This document shows positions 46,586 to 54,549 of a DNA stretch of 64,000 bases, one piece after another. Made by a program: the position numbers and the translations under genes. The notes beneath the pieces are model-generated. The model worked only from the letters and a program-made list of their open reading frames with translations, was not told where the DNA came from and ran no database searches. The stretch is taken from the NCBI RefSeq assembly GCF_026552795.1, contig NZ_JANFPI010000004.1:248001-312000 (forward strand), in the 5' to 3' direction. Origin of the DNA: Ectorhizobium quercum (GTDB taxonomy: Bacteria > Pseudomonadota > Alphaproteobacteria > Rhizobiales > Rhizobiaceae). The stretch's first letter is position 1. Each line of letters opens with the position of its first letter.

Positions 46586-47646
46586 GCCGCGACCTCGCCG
46601 GCCGCCAGCATTTCCGCCAGCGTCACGGTGCGGTTCTCGTGGGCGGCGCGCTCCACCGCCAGCGTCGCCGCCAGCGTGGCCATGCCGTCGCGGGCGCTGA
46701 TCAGCGGTTCCGCCTTCCTGCCGATGACGTCGATGAAATGGTTGAGCTGGTTGACGTAGGTGGCGGAGATTTCACCGCCGCGATATTCGCGCACCAGCGG
46801 ATGCTGCCAGTGCGCGCCCTCTTCCGCGTGCCGCCACAGGTAAAGGTCCGAGACCGAAAGCGATGCCCGGCGTCCGGCGAGGAAAAGGCTCGGTCCCGGC
46901 TGTGCCGGATGGTAGAGCGCCTGCCCGGACGTGTATTCCCACGCCCAGGGGCTGACCGCGCCGTCGGAGATGATGAAGGTTCCGAGTACGCCGTTGACGA
47001 AGCGGATCGCGATGCTGGCGGTATCCTCCACCTCGAAACCGCGCCGTGCCGACGAGGTGAAGGCGCGGACGCTTTCGATCTCGCCCACCAGATGGCGCAG
47101 GACGTCGATGTCGTGGATGAGGTTGATCAGCAGGACCCCGCCGCCGCGCCGGCGGCGCCATTCCGCCTCGAAATAGGCGTCGGGCTTGTCGAACAGCGTC
47201 ATGCCGTTGACCGCGACGAGGGGGCCGAGTTCCCCGGCCTCGATGGTGCGCCTGGCGGCACGGATGTCCGGGCTGTGGCGACGGTGATGGCCGACGAGAA
47301 CGGGAACGCCGGTGCGCTCGGACGCCTCGGCGATGCGGGCCGCGGCGGCGATGCCGTCGGCAACCGGCTTTTCCACCAGGCAGGCGATGCCGCGCTCGAT
47401 GCAGGCCAGCGCCGCCGGCGCATGCAGGTGATTGGGAAGCGCGACGATGGCGCCGTCCGGCCTTTCCGCGTCGAGCATCGCGGCGTAATCCGTCCAGTGC
47501 GGCACACCGAGGCGCGCGGCCAGCGCTTCCGCCTCCGGCGACGGATCGCAGATCGCGGCGAGCGTCGCCGTGGGGTGCGCGATGACGAGATCGGCATGTT
47601 CCCGGCCGATCAGGCCCGCGCCCATCAATGCGATACGGGGCGTCAT
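46582..47646 (-). CDS. Gfo/Idh/MocA family dehydrogenase
   Basis: A 354-residue NAD(P)-dependent dehydrogenase. MGAGLIGREHADL is the Rossmann glycine motif and VEKPVAD near 95 the family's EKP block; LINLIHDIDVLRHLVG near 175-190 carries the catalytic Asp/His. Relatives oxidise inositols, sugar acids and, in some cases, quinate or shikimate. It overlaps aroQ upstream and the TIM-barrel gene downstream by four bases each. Oxidation of the imported ring compound is the most natural role. Confidence 0.88.
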   Translation of the reverse strand: MTPRIALMGAGLIGREHADLVIAHPTATLAAICDPSPEAEALAARLGVPHWTDYAAMLDAERPDGAIVALPNHLHAPAALACIERGIACLVEKPVADGIAAAARIAEASERTGVPVLVGHHRRHSPDIRAARRTIEAGELGPLVAVNGMTLFDKPDAYFEAEWRRRRGGGVLLINLIHDIDVLRHLVGEIESVRAFTSSARRGFEVEDTASIAIRFVNGVLGTFIISDGAVSPWAWEYTSGQALYHPAQPGPSLFLAGRRASLSVSDLYLWRHAEEGAHWQHPLVREYRGGEISATYVNQLNHFIDVIGRKAEPLISARDGMATLAATLAVERAAHENRTVTLAEMLAAGEVAA

Positions 47647-48077
47647 GCCGTCATCTCCGCCATTGCGCGCAGCGCCAGCCGGTATCCCTGGGCGCCGAAC
47701 CCGGCCATGACCGCCGTAACCACCGGCGACACCAGCGACTTGTGATAGATCGCCTCGCGCTGGTGAACGTTCGATATGTGCAGCTCGATCTTCGGACCGG
47801 CGAACATCTTCAGCGCGTCGAGAATGGCGACGGAGGTGAAGGTGTAGCCGGCCGGATTGATGACGATGCCTGCGGCGTGCGTCCGCGCCGCATGGATGGC
47901 CTCGATGATCTCGCCCTCGAAATTCGACTGGCGGAAATCGACGGCGAGGCCGAGGTCGGCGGCGTCCGCCTCGCACCATCCCCTGATCTCGTCCAGCGTC
48001 GTGCGGCCGTAGATCTCCGGCTCGCGCTGTCCGAGAAGATTGAGGTTGGGTCCGTTGAGAATGAAAATGGTTCGCAT
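47643..48077 (-). CDS. aroQ: Type II 3-dehydroquinate dehydratase
   Basis: A 144-residue enzyme with the full family pattern: ILNGPNLNLLGQREPEIYG with catalytic Tyr23, INPAGYTFTS, and ELHISNVHQRE with the catalytic His. Type II enzymes convert 3-dehydroquinate to 3-dehydroshikimate and work either in aromatic amino-acid synthesis or in quinate breakdown. Its place between a periplasmic binding protein and catabolic-type dehydrogenase genes argues for the catabolic role (as QsuC/QuiB). It shares a four-base overlap with the next gene. Confidence 0.92.
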   Translation of the reverse strand: MRTIFILNGPNLNLLGQREPEIYGRTTLDEIRGWCEADAADLGLAVDFRQSNFEGEIIEAIHAARTHAAGIVINPAGYTFTSVAILDALKMFAGPKIELHISNVHQREAIYHKSLVSPVVTAVMAGFGAQGYRLALRAMAEMTA

Positions 48078-48173
48078 GCCATGCCTCCCGTGCAGGCTGT
48101 GGACAAGCCCCGGCCGCAGACGCGGCCGGGCCCGTCTCTCATGTCCGGTGATGGGGTCGGACGTTTGCGCCGT

Positions 48174-49004
48174 TTACTGCACCGTGAAGGGCACGCCCTC
48201 GACGGCTTCCGGGAATTCGGGCAGTGGCACGCCGAGCCACTTCTCGTTGATCGCCGCGAGCCGCCCGTCGGCGCGGATCTTGTCGATGAAGTCGTTCAGC
48301 CAGGCATTGAGTTCCGCGTCGCCGAGCTTGGTGCAGATGCCCTGCCACTGTTCGTTGAACACCAGCTTCTGCTCGTAGTCGTTGCCGGGGGCCGCCCTGT
48401 CGAGATTGATCTTGTAGGTGGTGTTACCGCCGATGGCGTCCACCTGGCCCGAGACCAGCGCCTGTATCGTCGAGCTGTCGTCGTCGAAGCGGCGGATGTT
48501 CGGGACGTCGCCGAGCAGCGTGGTGATCGCCTTGTCCTGCGCGGCGCCGCGCGGAACGCCGATGCGCAGGTTGCGCGCATCCTCGATGGTCTCGATCTTG
48601 TTCTTCTGGCTGGACAGCAGGATGATCTGCAAGCCGGAATAGGGCTTGGAGAACTGTACGGCCTTGGCGCGGTCGGGATACATGCCCATGACGGCCATCT
48701 GCAAGTCGACCTTGCCGGTGAGCAGGTTCGGAATGCGGGCGGCGACCGCGTTGGACACGAACTCCACCTTGACGCCCAGCTCCTCGCCGATCAGCCGGGC
48801 GACGTCGACGTCGTAGCCGATGTTCTGACCGCTGGCGTCGATCGAGCCCCACGGCGCCTGCTCGCCCATGACGCCGACGCGGATCACCCCGCTCTGCTTG
48901 ATCCTTTCAATGGACTGGGCCTCGGCCCCGGGGGCAGCCGCCATCAGGCCGAAAGCCGCCACGACGGCGAGCACGGCGCTTTTCATCGAGAAATTTCGCA
49001 ACAT
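48174..49004 (-). CDS. Family 3 extracellular solute-binding protein
   Basis: A 276-residue periplasmic protein with a signal peptide (hydrophobic 9-23, AGAEAQS). IRVGVMGEQAPWGSID, GYDVDVARLIGEELGVKVEFV and LLTGKVDLQMAVMGMYPDRA are the family 3 signature regions; the Arg and Asp that usually hold an amino- or carboxylate group are in place. A strong AGGAGGATCAG precedes the ATG at 49004. First gene of the eight-gene operon and so its promoter-proximal component. Substrate unknown; quinate/shikimate-like acids are proposed from context. Confidence 0.9.
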   Translation of the reverse strand: MLRNFSMKSAVLAVVAAFGLMAAAPGAEAQSIERIKQSGVIRVGVMGEQAPWGSIDASGQNIGYDVDVARLIGEELGVKVEFVSNAVAARIPNLLTGKVDLQMAVMGMYPDRAKAVQFSKPYSGLQIILLSSQKNKIETIEDARNLRIGVPRGAAQDKAITTLLGDVPNIRRFDDDSSTIQALVSGQVDAIGGNTTYKINLDRAAPGNDYEQKLVFNEQWQGICTKLGDAELNAWLNDFIDKIRADGRLAAINEKWLGVPLPEFPEAVEGVPFTVQ

Positions 49005-49098
49005 CTGATCCTCCTCTAGGTCGCGAAACCGGGATGCGATTGTTCTTCGCTCCGGTGATCCGGGCTGGCTGTCACTCCTCCGCAGCCAGCCCGGATAT

Positions 49099-49112
49099 TT
49101 GATGTCGATCAA
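49099..49112. promoter_or_regulatory. TTGAT-GTCG-ATCAA inverted repeat (FNR/FixK-like box)
   Basis: Exact match to the TTGAT-N4-ATCAA consensus of FNR/FixK regulators, 95 bases before the binding-protein start and next to the second inverted repeat. It may instead be part of a TetR operator region. Confidence 0.45.
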
Positions 49113-49115
49113 TCT

Positions 49116-49129
49116 ACCAACTGGTTGGT
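49116..49129. promoter_or_regulatory. TetR operator candidate ACCAAC-TG-GTTGGT
   Basis: A perfect 6-2-6 inverted repeat in the 226-base divergent region between the operon and the TetR gene. Spacing and symmetry are those of TetR-family sites. Assignment to the neighbouring TetR is inferred from position. Confidence 0.6.
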
Positions 49130-49230
49130 TAATGTCAATTGCGATGCTATAACCGTTTCGATTCAGTCATGGTTTTCTCAAGCGCGCAGCCGTCTTTCGG
49201 CCTGCGGACGAAACGGGGACGGACATTCGG

Positions 49231-49899
49231 ATGAACAGGGAAATGGCGGAACTTGGTCCGGGCGAGCGGGCACCGGAGCGTCGGCGGCGTTCGCTGCTCG
49301 ATTCGGCGATCCTGGAATTTTCCACCTATGGCATCGGCGGCGCCCGCGTCGACCGGATCGCCGAGCGTGCCAGCACCAACAAGGCGATGCTCTACCATTA
49401 TTTCGGCGGCAAGAAGCAGCTCTACCTCGCGGCCTTGCAGGCCATCTATGCCGATATCCGCCAGGCGGAAGCCGAACTGGAACTGGACCCCGGCGAGCCC
49501 GAGGCCGCGATCCGGGCGCTGGTCGCCTTCACCTTCCGCTATTACATCGATCATCCCTCGTTCGTGCGGATGATCAACACGGAGAACCTGCACGGCGCCG
49601 TTCATCTGCGCGCCGCCGGCGACATGTCCGCCCTCAACCGGCCGGTCATCGGCAAGGTTTCGGCGATCCTCGAGGGCGGCGTTGCCCGGGGCGTGTTCCG
49701 CAGCGGCGTCGACCCGCTCGATCTCTATATCTCGATCTCGGCGCTCGCTTTCACCTATGTCGCGAACCGGCATACGCTGGAGGTGCTGTTCGGCCGGCCG
49801 CTGCTCTCGGACGAGGCCGTGCAGGCGCGTCTCGAAACGATGACGGAGATGATCCTTCGCTTTCTGGCGCCCGGCGACCATCAGCCCCTCCCCCTGTGA
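49231..49899 (+). CDS. TetR/AcrR family regulator
   Basis: A 222-residue repressor. The N-terminal helix-turn-helix runs from RRRSLLDSAILEF through GGARVDRIAERA to TNKAMLYHYFGGKKQLY, about residues 17-65. The rest is the helical ligand and dimer domain, with an aromatic TFRYYIDHPSF segment typical of the TetR_C group near CmeR/RutR-like members. It faces the eight-gene operon across the two inverted repeats, so repression of that operon and of itself is likely. The effector is presumably the imported compound or an intermediate. Confidence 0.9.
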   Translation: MNREMAELGPGERAPERRRRSLLDSAILEFSTYGIGGARVDRIAERASTNKAMLYHYFGGKKQLYLAALQAIYADIRQAEAELELDPGEPEAAIRALVAFTFRYYIDHPSFVRMINTENLHGAVHLRAAGDMSALNRPVIGKVSAILEGGVARGVFRSGVDPLDLYISISALAFTYVANRHTLEVLFGRPLLSDEAVQARLETMTEMILRFLAPGDHQPLPL

Positions 49900-49978
49900 C
49901 GGACGGGCGTCCGGGCGACGCCTTTGCGCCGCCGACAGCCGCCCGGAAAACCGCTTCCGCTCCATATCGACATGGGCT

Positions 49979-50680
49979 TCATCCTCCTGCCGCCTGCATG
50001 TCTTCGCTGGTCAGGCTGAATGCGGTCTCGTAGACGAGGCTGATCGGGTTCGCCAGCGCGCCGGTCGCCACGGCCAGCGCCTCGGCCTGCGGCAGCGCCG
50101 ATCCGAGCCCCGCCCGCGACGAGCCCTCGACCAGCAGGACGGCATCGAAGCCGCGCTCCGACATCGTGCTGCGCAGCTCGGTTTCGCGCGTCGGCACGTT
50201 GGATACTTCCGCGCGCGCCACGCCGACATGCACGCCGCAAACGCCGCGGAGCGCCAGGATGTCCCCGGCGAGCCGCGCCGCCGCTTCGGCCAGTTTCGCG
50301 GGCGCGTCGGCGCCGCTGAAATCGAGACGGACCGTGGCCATGAAACCGCCGTCGCCGTGCCCGGCCGCGGCGATCCGCTCGCAGGCGACCCGCAGGAAAT
50401 TGCAGAAGCTGGGCGCGACGGCGGCGGTCCAGGCGGTGGGGGTGTTCAGCCGCTCAAGGTAGGCGGGGGAACGGAACGTCTCGAGGGTCTCTCCCGCGTA
50501 GATCGTGCCGAACACATGGCGGCCCGCATCCGGGGCGTGCAGGCGCTTGCCGGTGGTGAAGCCGGGAATCGACAGCCGCTCCGGCATGTGCTCCCGCGTG
50601 TGCCACTCGATGTATTCCTCGTGCGCGCCCTCGGCGATGTCGTGCCAGATCGCCAGAAACGCGGACCCTTTCAGCCCCAT
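49979..50680 (-). CDS. Dimeric alpha/beta barrel-like protein, unknown function
   Basis: A 233-residue soluble protein. Its first half has the pattern IWHDIAEGAHEEYIEWHTRE followed by HMPERLSIPGF, typical of EthD/DabB-type ferredoxin-like domains that occur near catabolic genes; a second, weaker repeat may follow after residue 110. Function is not known for such proteins. It is divergent from the SDR gene at 50822 and shares its promoter region, and converges with the TetR gene. Catabolic help (for example ring-compound handling) is only a suggestion. Confidence 0.65.
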   Translation of the reverse strand: MGLKGSAFLAIWHDIAEGAHEEYIEWHTREHMPERLSIPGFTTGKRLHAPDAGRHVFGTIYAGETLETFRSPAYLERLNTPTAWTAAVAPSFCNFLRVACERIAAAGHGDGGFMATVRLDFSGADAPAKLAEAAARLAGDILALRGVCGVHVGVARAEVSNVPTRETELRSTMSERGFDAVLLVEGSSRAGLGSALPQAEALAVATGALANPISLVYETAFSLTSEDMQAAGG

Positions 50681-50742
50681 TGCCGTCCTCCCTTGCCCTG
50701 AATGGTCCGGCCTGCACCGCAGGCTTCCTCCCGAACCGTTCT

Positions 50743-50774
50743 GACTACTAGAATGTTAGTATGTTGCATTAGTC
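50743..50774. promoter_or_regulatory. Candidate regulatory site in the divergent SDR promoter
   Basis: GACTA (50743-50747) and TAGTC (50770-50774) flank an AT-rich core with ATGTTAGT at 50753-50760 and a further ATGTT. The ATGTTAG motif recurs at 52448 and 53463 in the same gene set, suggesting a common GntR-type site. Confidence 0.45.
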
Positions 50775-50821
50775 AAGAGCATCGTTTAAATCCGTTGTGT
50801 CGACCGAGCCAAGGAGGGGTT

Positions 50822-51562
50822 ATGTCACAGCAGGAAATATCACGCGTCGCAATCGTCACGGGCGGGGCCGGCGGCCTCGGATTCCCGATTGCCGAACGTC
50901 TCGCAGCCCGCGGCCACACGGTGGCCTTGTGGGATATCGACGCCGACCGCGCCGAAGCCGCCGCCGCCCGGATTCCCGGCGCGAAAGGCTACAGGGTCGA
51001 CGTCACCGATCCGGACGCCGTCCATGCCGCCACGGCAAGGGTGGTCGAGGAACTGGGGCCGCTCGGCATTCTCGTCACCTGCGCCGGCCATAACGGGCCG
51101 CTTGCGGCCTTCGCCGACTATCCGGAGGACGGATGGCGGTTCGTCATGTCGTTGAACCTCGATGCCGTGTTCCACTGCTGCCAGGCGGCGGTGCGCGAAA
51201 TGCTCAAGACCGGCTACGGGCGGATCGTCAACATGGCCTCGATCGCTGGCAAGGAGGGCAACCCCAACGCGGTCGCCTATTCGGCCTCGAAGGCCGGCGT
51301 CATCGCGCTCACCAAGTCGGTTGGCCGGGAACTTGCGACCACCCAGATCCGCGTGAACTGCATTACGCCCGCCGCCATCGAGACGGAGATGCTGGAGCAG
51401 CTCACCCCGGAATTTCGCAGCTACGTCATTTCGAAAATCCCGGTCGGGCGCCTCGGCCGGGCGGAGGAAGTCGCCGCGCTGGCCGCCTGGCTCGCATCGG
51501 AGGAATGCTCGTTCTCGACCGGCGCGGTGTTCGACGCCTCCGGCGGCCGGGCCACCTATTGA
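50822..51562 (+). CDS. SDR family oxidoreductase
   Basis: A 246-residue classical SDR with all active-site parts: TGGAGGLG near residue 13, Asp in WDIDADR (NAD preference), CAGHNG, NMASIAGK with Ser, and YSASK with Tyr and Lys. It oxidises or reduces a hydroxyl group of a small metabolite. AAGGAGGGG precedes the ATG. Eight bases after its stop begins the TIM-barrel gene. Unlike the SDR at 23815 it should be active. Oxidation of a ring alcohol or polyol is proposed from the context. Confidence 0.9.
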   Translation: MSQQEISRVAIVTGGAGGLGFPIAERLAARGHTVALWDIDADRAEAAAARIPGAKGYRVDVTDPDAVHAATARVVEELGPLGILVTCAGHNGPLAAFADYPEDGWRFVMSLNLDAVFHCCQAAVREMLKTGYGRIVNMASIAGKEGNPNAVAYSASKAGVIALTKSVGRELATTQIRVNCITPAAIETEMLEQLTPEFRSYVISKIPVGRLGRAEEVAALAAWLASEECSFSTGAVFDASGGRATY

Positions 51563-51570
51563 GGGCGGCC

Positions 51571-52389
51571 ATGTATCGTGGACACCCGCTTTCCCTCGCC
51601 TTCCTGACGGTTCAGGGCTGCCCGCCCGTGGAACACGTCAGGATCGCGGCCGCCGCCGGTTACGATGCGGTCGGCCTGCGCCTGATCGCGCCGCACGGGC
51701 TCGAACTTGCCCATCCCATCGTCGGCAACTGGGCGCTGATTCGCGAGATCGGCGCGGTCGCGGCCGATCTGGGCGTGACCTTTCTCGACGGCGAGGTCTT
51801 CACGCTCCTGCCGTCGACGGATATCGGGCAATGGCTGCCCGTCATCGAGACGGCGGCGGAATTCGCCATGCCGCTGATGCAGATCACCTGCGAGGACCCG
51901 GAGCCGGCGCGCGCCGCCGACAATCTCGGCCGGATCGCCGACGAGGCCGCGAAGGCCGGCATCGCGATGGCGATCGAGTTCATGCGCTGGCGCGCCGTCG
52001 CGACGATCGGCGATGCGGCCCGCCTCGCCCGCCAATCGGGGCGCGGCAATGTCGGCATCCTGCTGGATGCCCTGCACCTGTCGCGCTCCGGCGGCGATCC
52101 GGCGGCAGTTGCTGCCCTGCCGAAGGACCTCGTTCTCTATCTGCAACTGTGCGATGCCCCGGCCGGACAGCCCGCCGACGATGCGGCCTGCATCGCCGAG
52201 GCACGCGGTGCGCGGATGATGCCCGGCGACGGCGGGCTCTGGCTGGATGAGCTGATGGCGGTCCTGCCGCCCGATGTGGCGATCAGCGTGGAAACGCCCC
52301 ACAGGGGCGATGCGGCGCTGGGCTTCGCGCAGCGGGCGGAAAAGGGAATGGCCGCGACCCGCCGTTTTCTGGATCGCCTGCGGTCCTGA
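51571..52389 (+). CDS. Xylose-isomerase-like TIM barrel protein, paralogue of 45758
   Basis: A 272-residue member of the sugar phosphate isomerase/epimerase superfamily. Metal-site acids are expected in AIEFMRWR, LDALHLSRS and SVETPHR. It is paralogous to the product at 45758-46585, with the same order of blocks. It may be an isomerase of a keto acid (OtnI-like) or a 3-dehydroshikimate dehydratase-like enzyme. Co-transcribed with the SDR (8-base gap). Confidence 0.8.
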   Translation: MYRGHPLSLAFLTVQGCPPVEHVRIAAAAGYDAVGLRLIAPHGLELAHPIVGNWALIREIGAVAADLGVTFLDGEVFTLLPSTDIGQWLPVIETAAEFAMPLMQITCEDPEPARAADNLGRIADEAAKAGIAMAIEFMRWRAVATIGDAARLARQSGRGNVGILLDALHLSRSGGDPAAVAALPKDLVLYLQLCDAPAGQPADDAACIAEARGARMMPGDGGLWLDELMAVLPPDVAISVETPHRGDAALGFAQRAEKGMAATRRFLDRLRS

Positions 52390-52447
52390 AGGCGGGCGAC
52401 ATGCCGTCCGGAAAACGGCATGCCGAAAAACGCTCACAGACCGGCCC

Positions 52448-52459
52448 ACTAACATGTTA
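52448..52459. promoter_or_regulatory. TAACATGTTA palindrome upstream of the GntR gene
   Basis: A perfect 10-base palindrome (52450-52459); with its flank it contains ATGTTAGT on the reverse strand. It stands 70 bases before the preferred GntR start and would fit autoregulation. Confidence 0.5.
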
Positions 52460-52531
52460 CCTCTTGTTTTTGCCGGGATCGCGGGCAAACTGCGCGAACG
52501 GGAACACGGGAACCAACGATTTGGGAACGCT

Positions 52532-53254
52532 GTGAAACTGGAGCCAATACCGCGCGGTTCGCTAACCGCTCGCGTCACCGAAAGACTGCGGAGCGCCATT
52601 CTCGACGGCGAACTCGAACTGGGCGACGCCCTGTCCGAGGACAAGCTGGCGAAGACGCTCGGCGTCAGCCGCAGCCCGGTGCGCGAGGCGCTGGCCGCGC
52701 TTGAACAGCAGGGCCTGATCGACGTACGCCCGCAGCGCGGCAGCTTCGTGTTCCTGCCCTCGCAGGAAGACACCAAGAATCTGTGCGAGTTCCGGCGGGC
52801 GATCGAGCTGGAAGCGTTGCGGCTCGCCATGCAGCGCCAGCCGGAAAACACCGTCGCCGCCCTGCGGGAGGCGGCCGAGGACATGCAGGTCGCCACCGGG
52901 GAAGGCGACGGCCTGCGCAGCGCCCGAGCCGACGACCGCTTCCACGACACCGCGCTGGCAAACAGCGGCAATCCCTATCTGGTCAACGCCTATCGTCTCG
53001 TTTCCGGCAAGGTGGCGGCGCTGCGCGCCCACCGCTCGGCCCTTCCCACCCGCAAGCAGGCGAATGCCGAGCATTTCGCCATCGTCGCCATGCTGGAGGG
53101 CGGCGACGTGGACGGTGCGCTGCGGGAATTGAGCGTCCACATCATCAAGATGGCCGAGCGTTACGCGCTCAACCTCGACACGCCGCAATCCAGGCTGAAC
53201 AGGCGCAGCGCCCGCAGCGCCTCCATCGAGCATCTGGGGCCGCTGGTCGACTGA
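52532..53254 (+). CDS. GntR family transcriptional regulator (FCD type)
   Basis: A 240-residue regulator. The winged helix-turn-helix (ERLRSAILDGEL, EDKLAKTLGVSRSPVREALA, GSFVFLP) fills residues 10-80 and is followed by an all-helical FCD ligand domain with acidic and His residues (RRAIELEALRLA, DDRFHDTAL). The GTG at 52532 is preferred because the palindrome TAACATGTTA overlaps the alternative ATG at 52454, which also lacks a ribosome site. FCD regulators usually respond to small acids. It probably controls the SDR/isomerase genes and the kinase set. Confidence 0.85.
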   Translation: MKLEPIPRGSLTARVTERLRSAILDGELELGDALSEDKLAKTLGVSRSPVREALAALEQQGLIDVRPQRGSFVFLPSQEDTKNLCEFRRAIELEALRLAMQRQPENTVAALREAAEDMQVATGEGDGLRSARADDRFHDTALANSGNPYLVNAYRLVSGKVAALRAHRSALPTRKQANAEHFAIVAMLEGGDVDGALRELSVHIIKMAERYALNLDTPQSRLNRRSARSASIEHLGPLVD

Positions 53255-53455
53255 GGCGGATATCCCCCGCACGGGCCGAAAGGCCCCCTTCCCCATGACG
53301 AATCATCTTATCATCGGCACGACAATCCGCGATGGGCCGCCGCCGGGGCCTTTCCCATGCGCCGGCATGCCCGTTCCCGGCCCGGTGCCACGGCACGTCG
53401 AAGGCGTGGGAAACCCATCAAAAAATTTGTCTCTCATTTCGGAATATGCCATCAT

Positions 53456-53488
53456 CGTAAGTATGTTAGATGTTTACATAAGTTTACG
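53456..53488. promoter_or_regulatory. Imperfect inverted repeat abutting the kinase start
   Basis: CGTAA at 53456 and TTTACG ending at 53488 flank TATGT and ACATA arms, with ATGTTAGA at 53463-53470. It ends two bases before the kinase ATG, leaving no ribosome site, so the gene may be leaderless or read from a site close to the repressor. Confidence 0.45.
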
Positions 53489-53490
53489 AC

Positions 53491-54546
53491 ATGGAAAATG
53501 AGGCACGCCGCCCGGCGCCCCGCCTGTGCATTATCGCCGACGATCTCACCGGTGCGCTCGACGCTGCCGCCCCCTTCGCCGGCCGCGGCCTGAAAACGGC
53601 GGTCGCTTTCGACCGAGGCGCCGTCGCGGACGCCCTCGCATCGCATGCCGATATTATCGCCGTCACCACCGGCTCGCGCGAGATTGCGCCGGACGATGCC
53701 GCCAGCCGGGTGGCGGAGGTTCATGCGGCGCTGCCGGCGGAAACGCCCGTCTTCAAGAAGGTCGATTCGCGGATGAAGGGTCATGTCGCCGCCGAACTGG
53801 CGGCGCTCGGCGTGCCGGGGCGGTTCCTCGTCGCTCCCGCCATTCCGGATTTCGGGCGCATCGTCCGAGACGGCGCGGTGACGGGCTTCGGTGTGGCGGA
53901 GCCGGTGGCGATCGCGCCGCGTCTCGGCGCCCTGGCCGGGAGGGCGATCATACCGGATATCGCCGGCAGCGACGATCTCGACGCGGCGCTCGCCGCCCAC
54001 CCGGATGCGCTTCCCGTCGGGGCGCGGGGGCTTGCGGAGGCGCTCGCCGTATCCCTGACAGGCCTTCGCGCCCCGCGGGTTCCGCAGATGGAAGACGGCC
54101 GGATGCTCATCGTGGTCGGCTCGCAGGACCCGATCACGACGGCGCAGGTCGAGGCGCTGAAGGCGGACGGCCGGGTCGCGTGGTTCGGTGCGCCCAACGG
54201 CATCCTCCCGGCGCCGGAGACGGCGGGCAGCGCGCCGGTCAGCGTGGTCCAGGCCCTGCCGGGCGCCGTCGCGCTGTCGGGCGCCGAGGTCGCGGACAAT
54301 CTGGCGGAAAGCCTTTGCGCCGTTCTGGCGCGCGATATCGGCATTCTGGTGCTGACGGGCGGCGCGACGGCCGAAGCCGTTCTGGCGCGGATGGGCATAC
54401 GCTCGGCCCTGCTCGACGGCGAGTGCCTGCCCGGCCTGCCGCTTGCGCGGGCCGGCGGCTTGACTGTCGTCACGAAGTCGGGCGGATTCGGGGATGCCGA
54501 CACGCTTGTGACATTGGCGGGTCTTATCGGGAAAGGGGTGAACTGA
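53491..54546 (+). CDS. Four-carbon acid sugar kinase family protein (DUF1537)
   Basis: A 351-residue kinase. The N-terminal CIIADDLTGALDAAAPF and KKVDSRMKGH and the C-terminal VLTGGATAEAVL and TKSGGFGDADT are the two domains of the DUF1537 (OtnK/DtnK) family, which phosphorylates D-erythronate, threonate or related 2-oxo-tetronates. Size is on the short side of the usual 400 or more. No PdxA2 dehydrogenase partner is present nearby. No Shine-Dalgarno sequence is seen before the ATG. Followed after three bases by a FadR-type regulator, which probably controls it. Confidence 0.85.
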   Translation: MENEARRPAPRLCIIADDLTGALDAAAPFAGRGLKTAVAFDRGAVADALASHADIIAVTTGSREIAPDDAASRVAEVHAALPAETPVFKKVDSRMKGHVAAELAALGVPGRFLVAPAIPDFGRIVRDGAVTGFGVAEPVAIAPRLGALAGRAIIPDIAGSDDLDAALAAHPDALPVGARGLAEALAVSLTGLRAPRVPQMEDGRMLIVVGSQDPITTAQVEALKADGRVAWFGAPNGILPAPETAGSAPVSVVQALPGAVALSGAEVADNLAESLCAVLARDIGILVLTGGATAEAVLARMGIRSALLDGECLPGLPLARAGGLTVVTKSGGFGDADTLVTLAGLIGKGVN

Positions 54547-54549
54547 GGA

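Noticed and set aside
47643..48077. aroQ as a housekeeping shikimate-pathway gene
   Set aside because: Context of importer and catabolic-type enzymes with overlapping genes favours a catabolic role, but the point stays open until the rest of the genome is seen.
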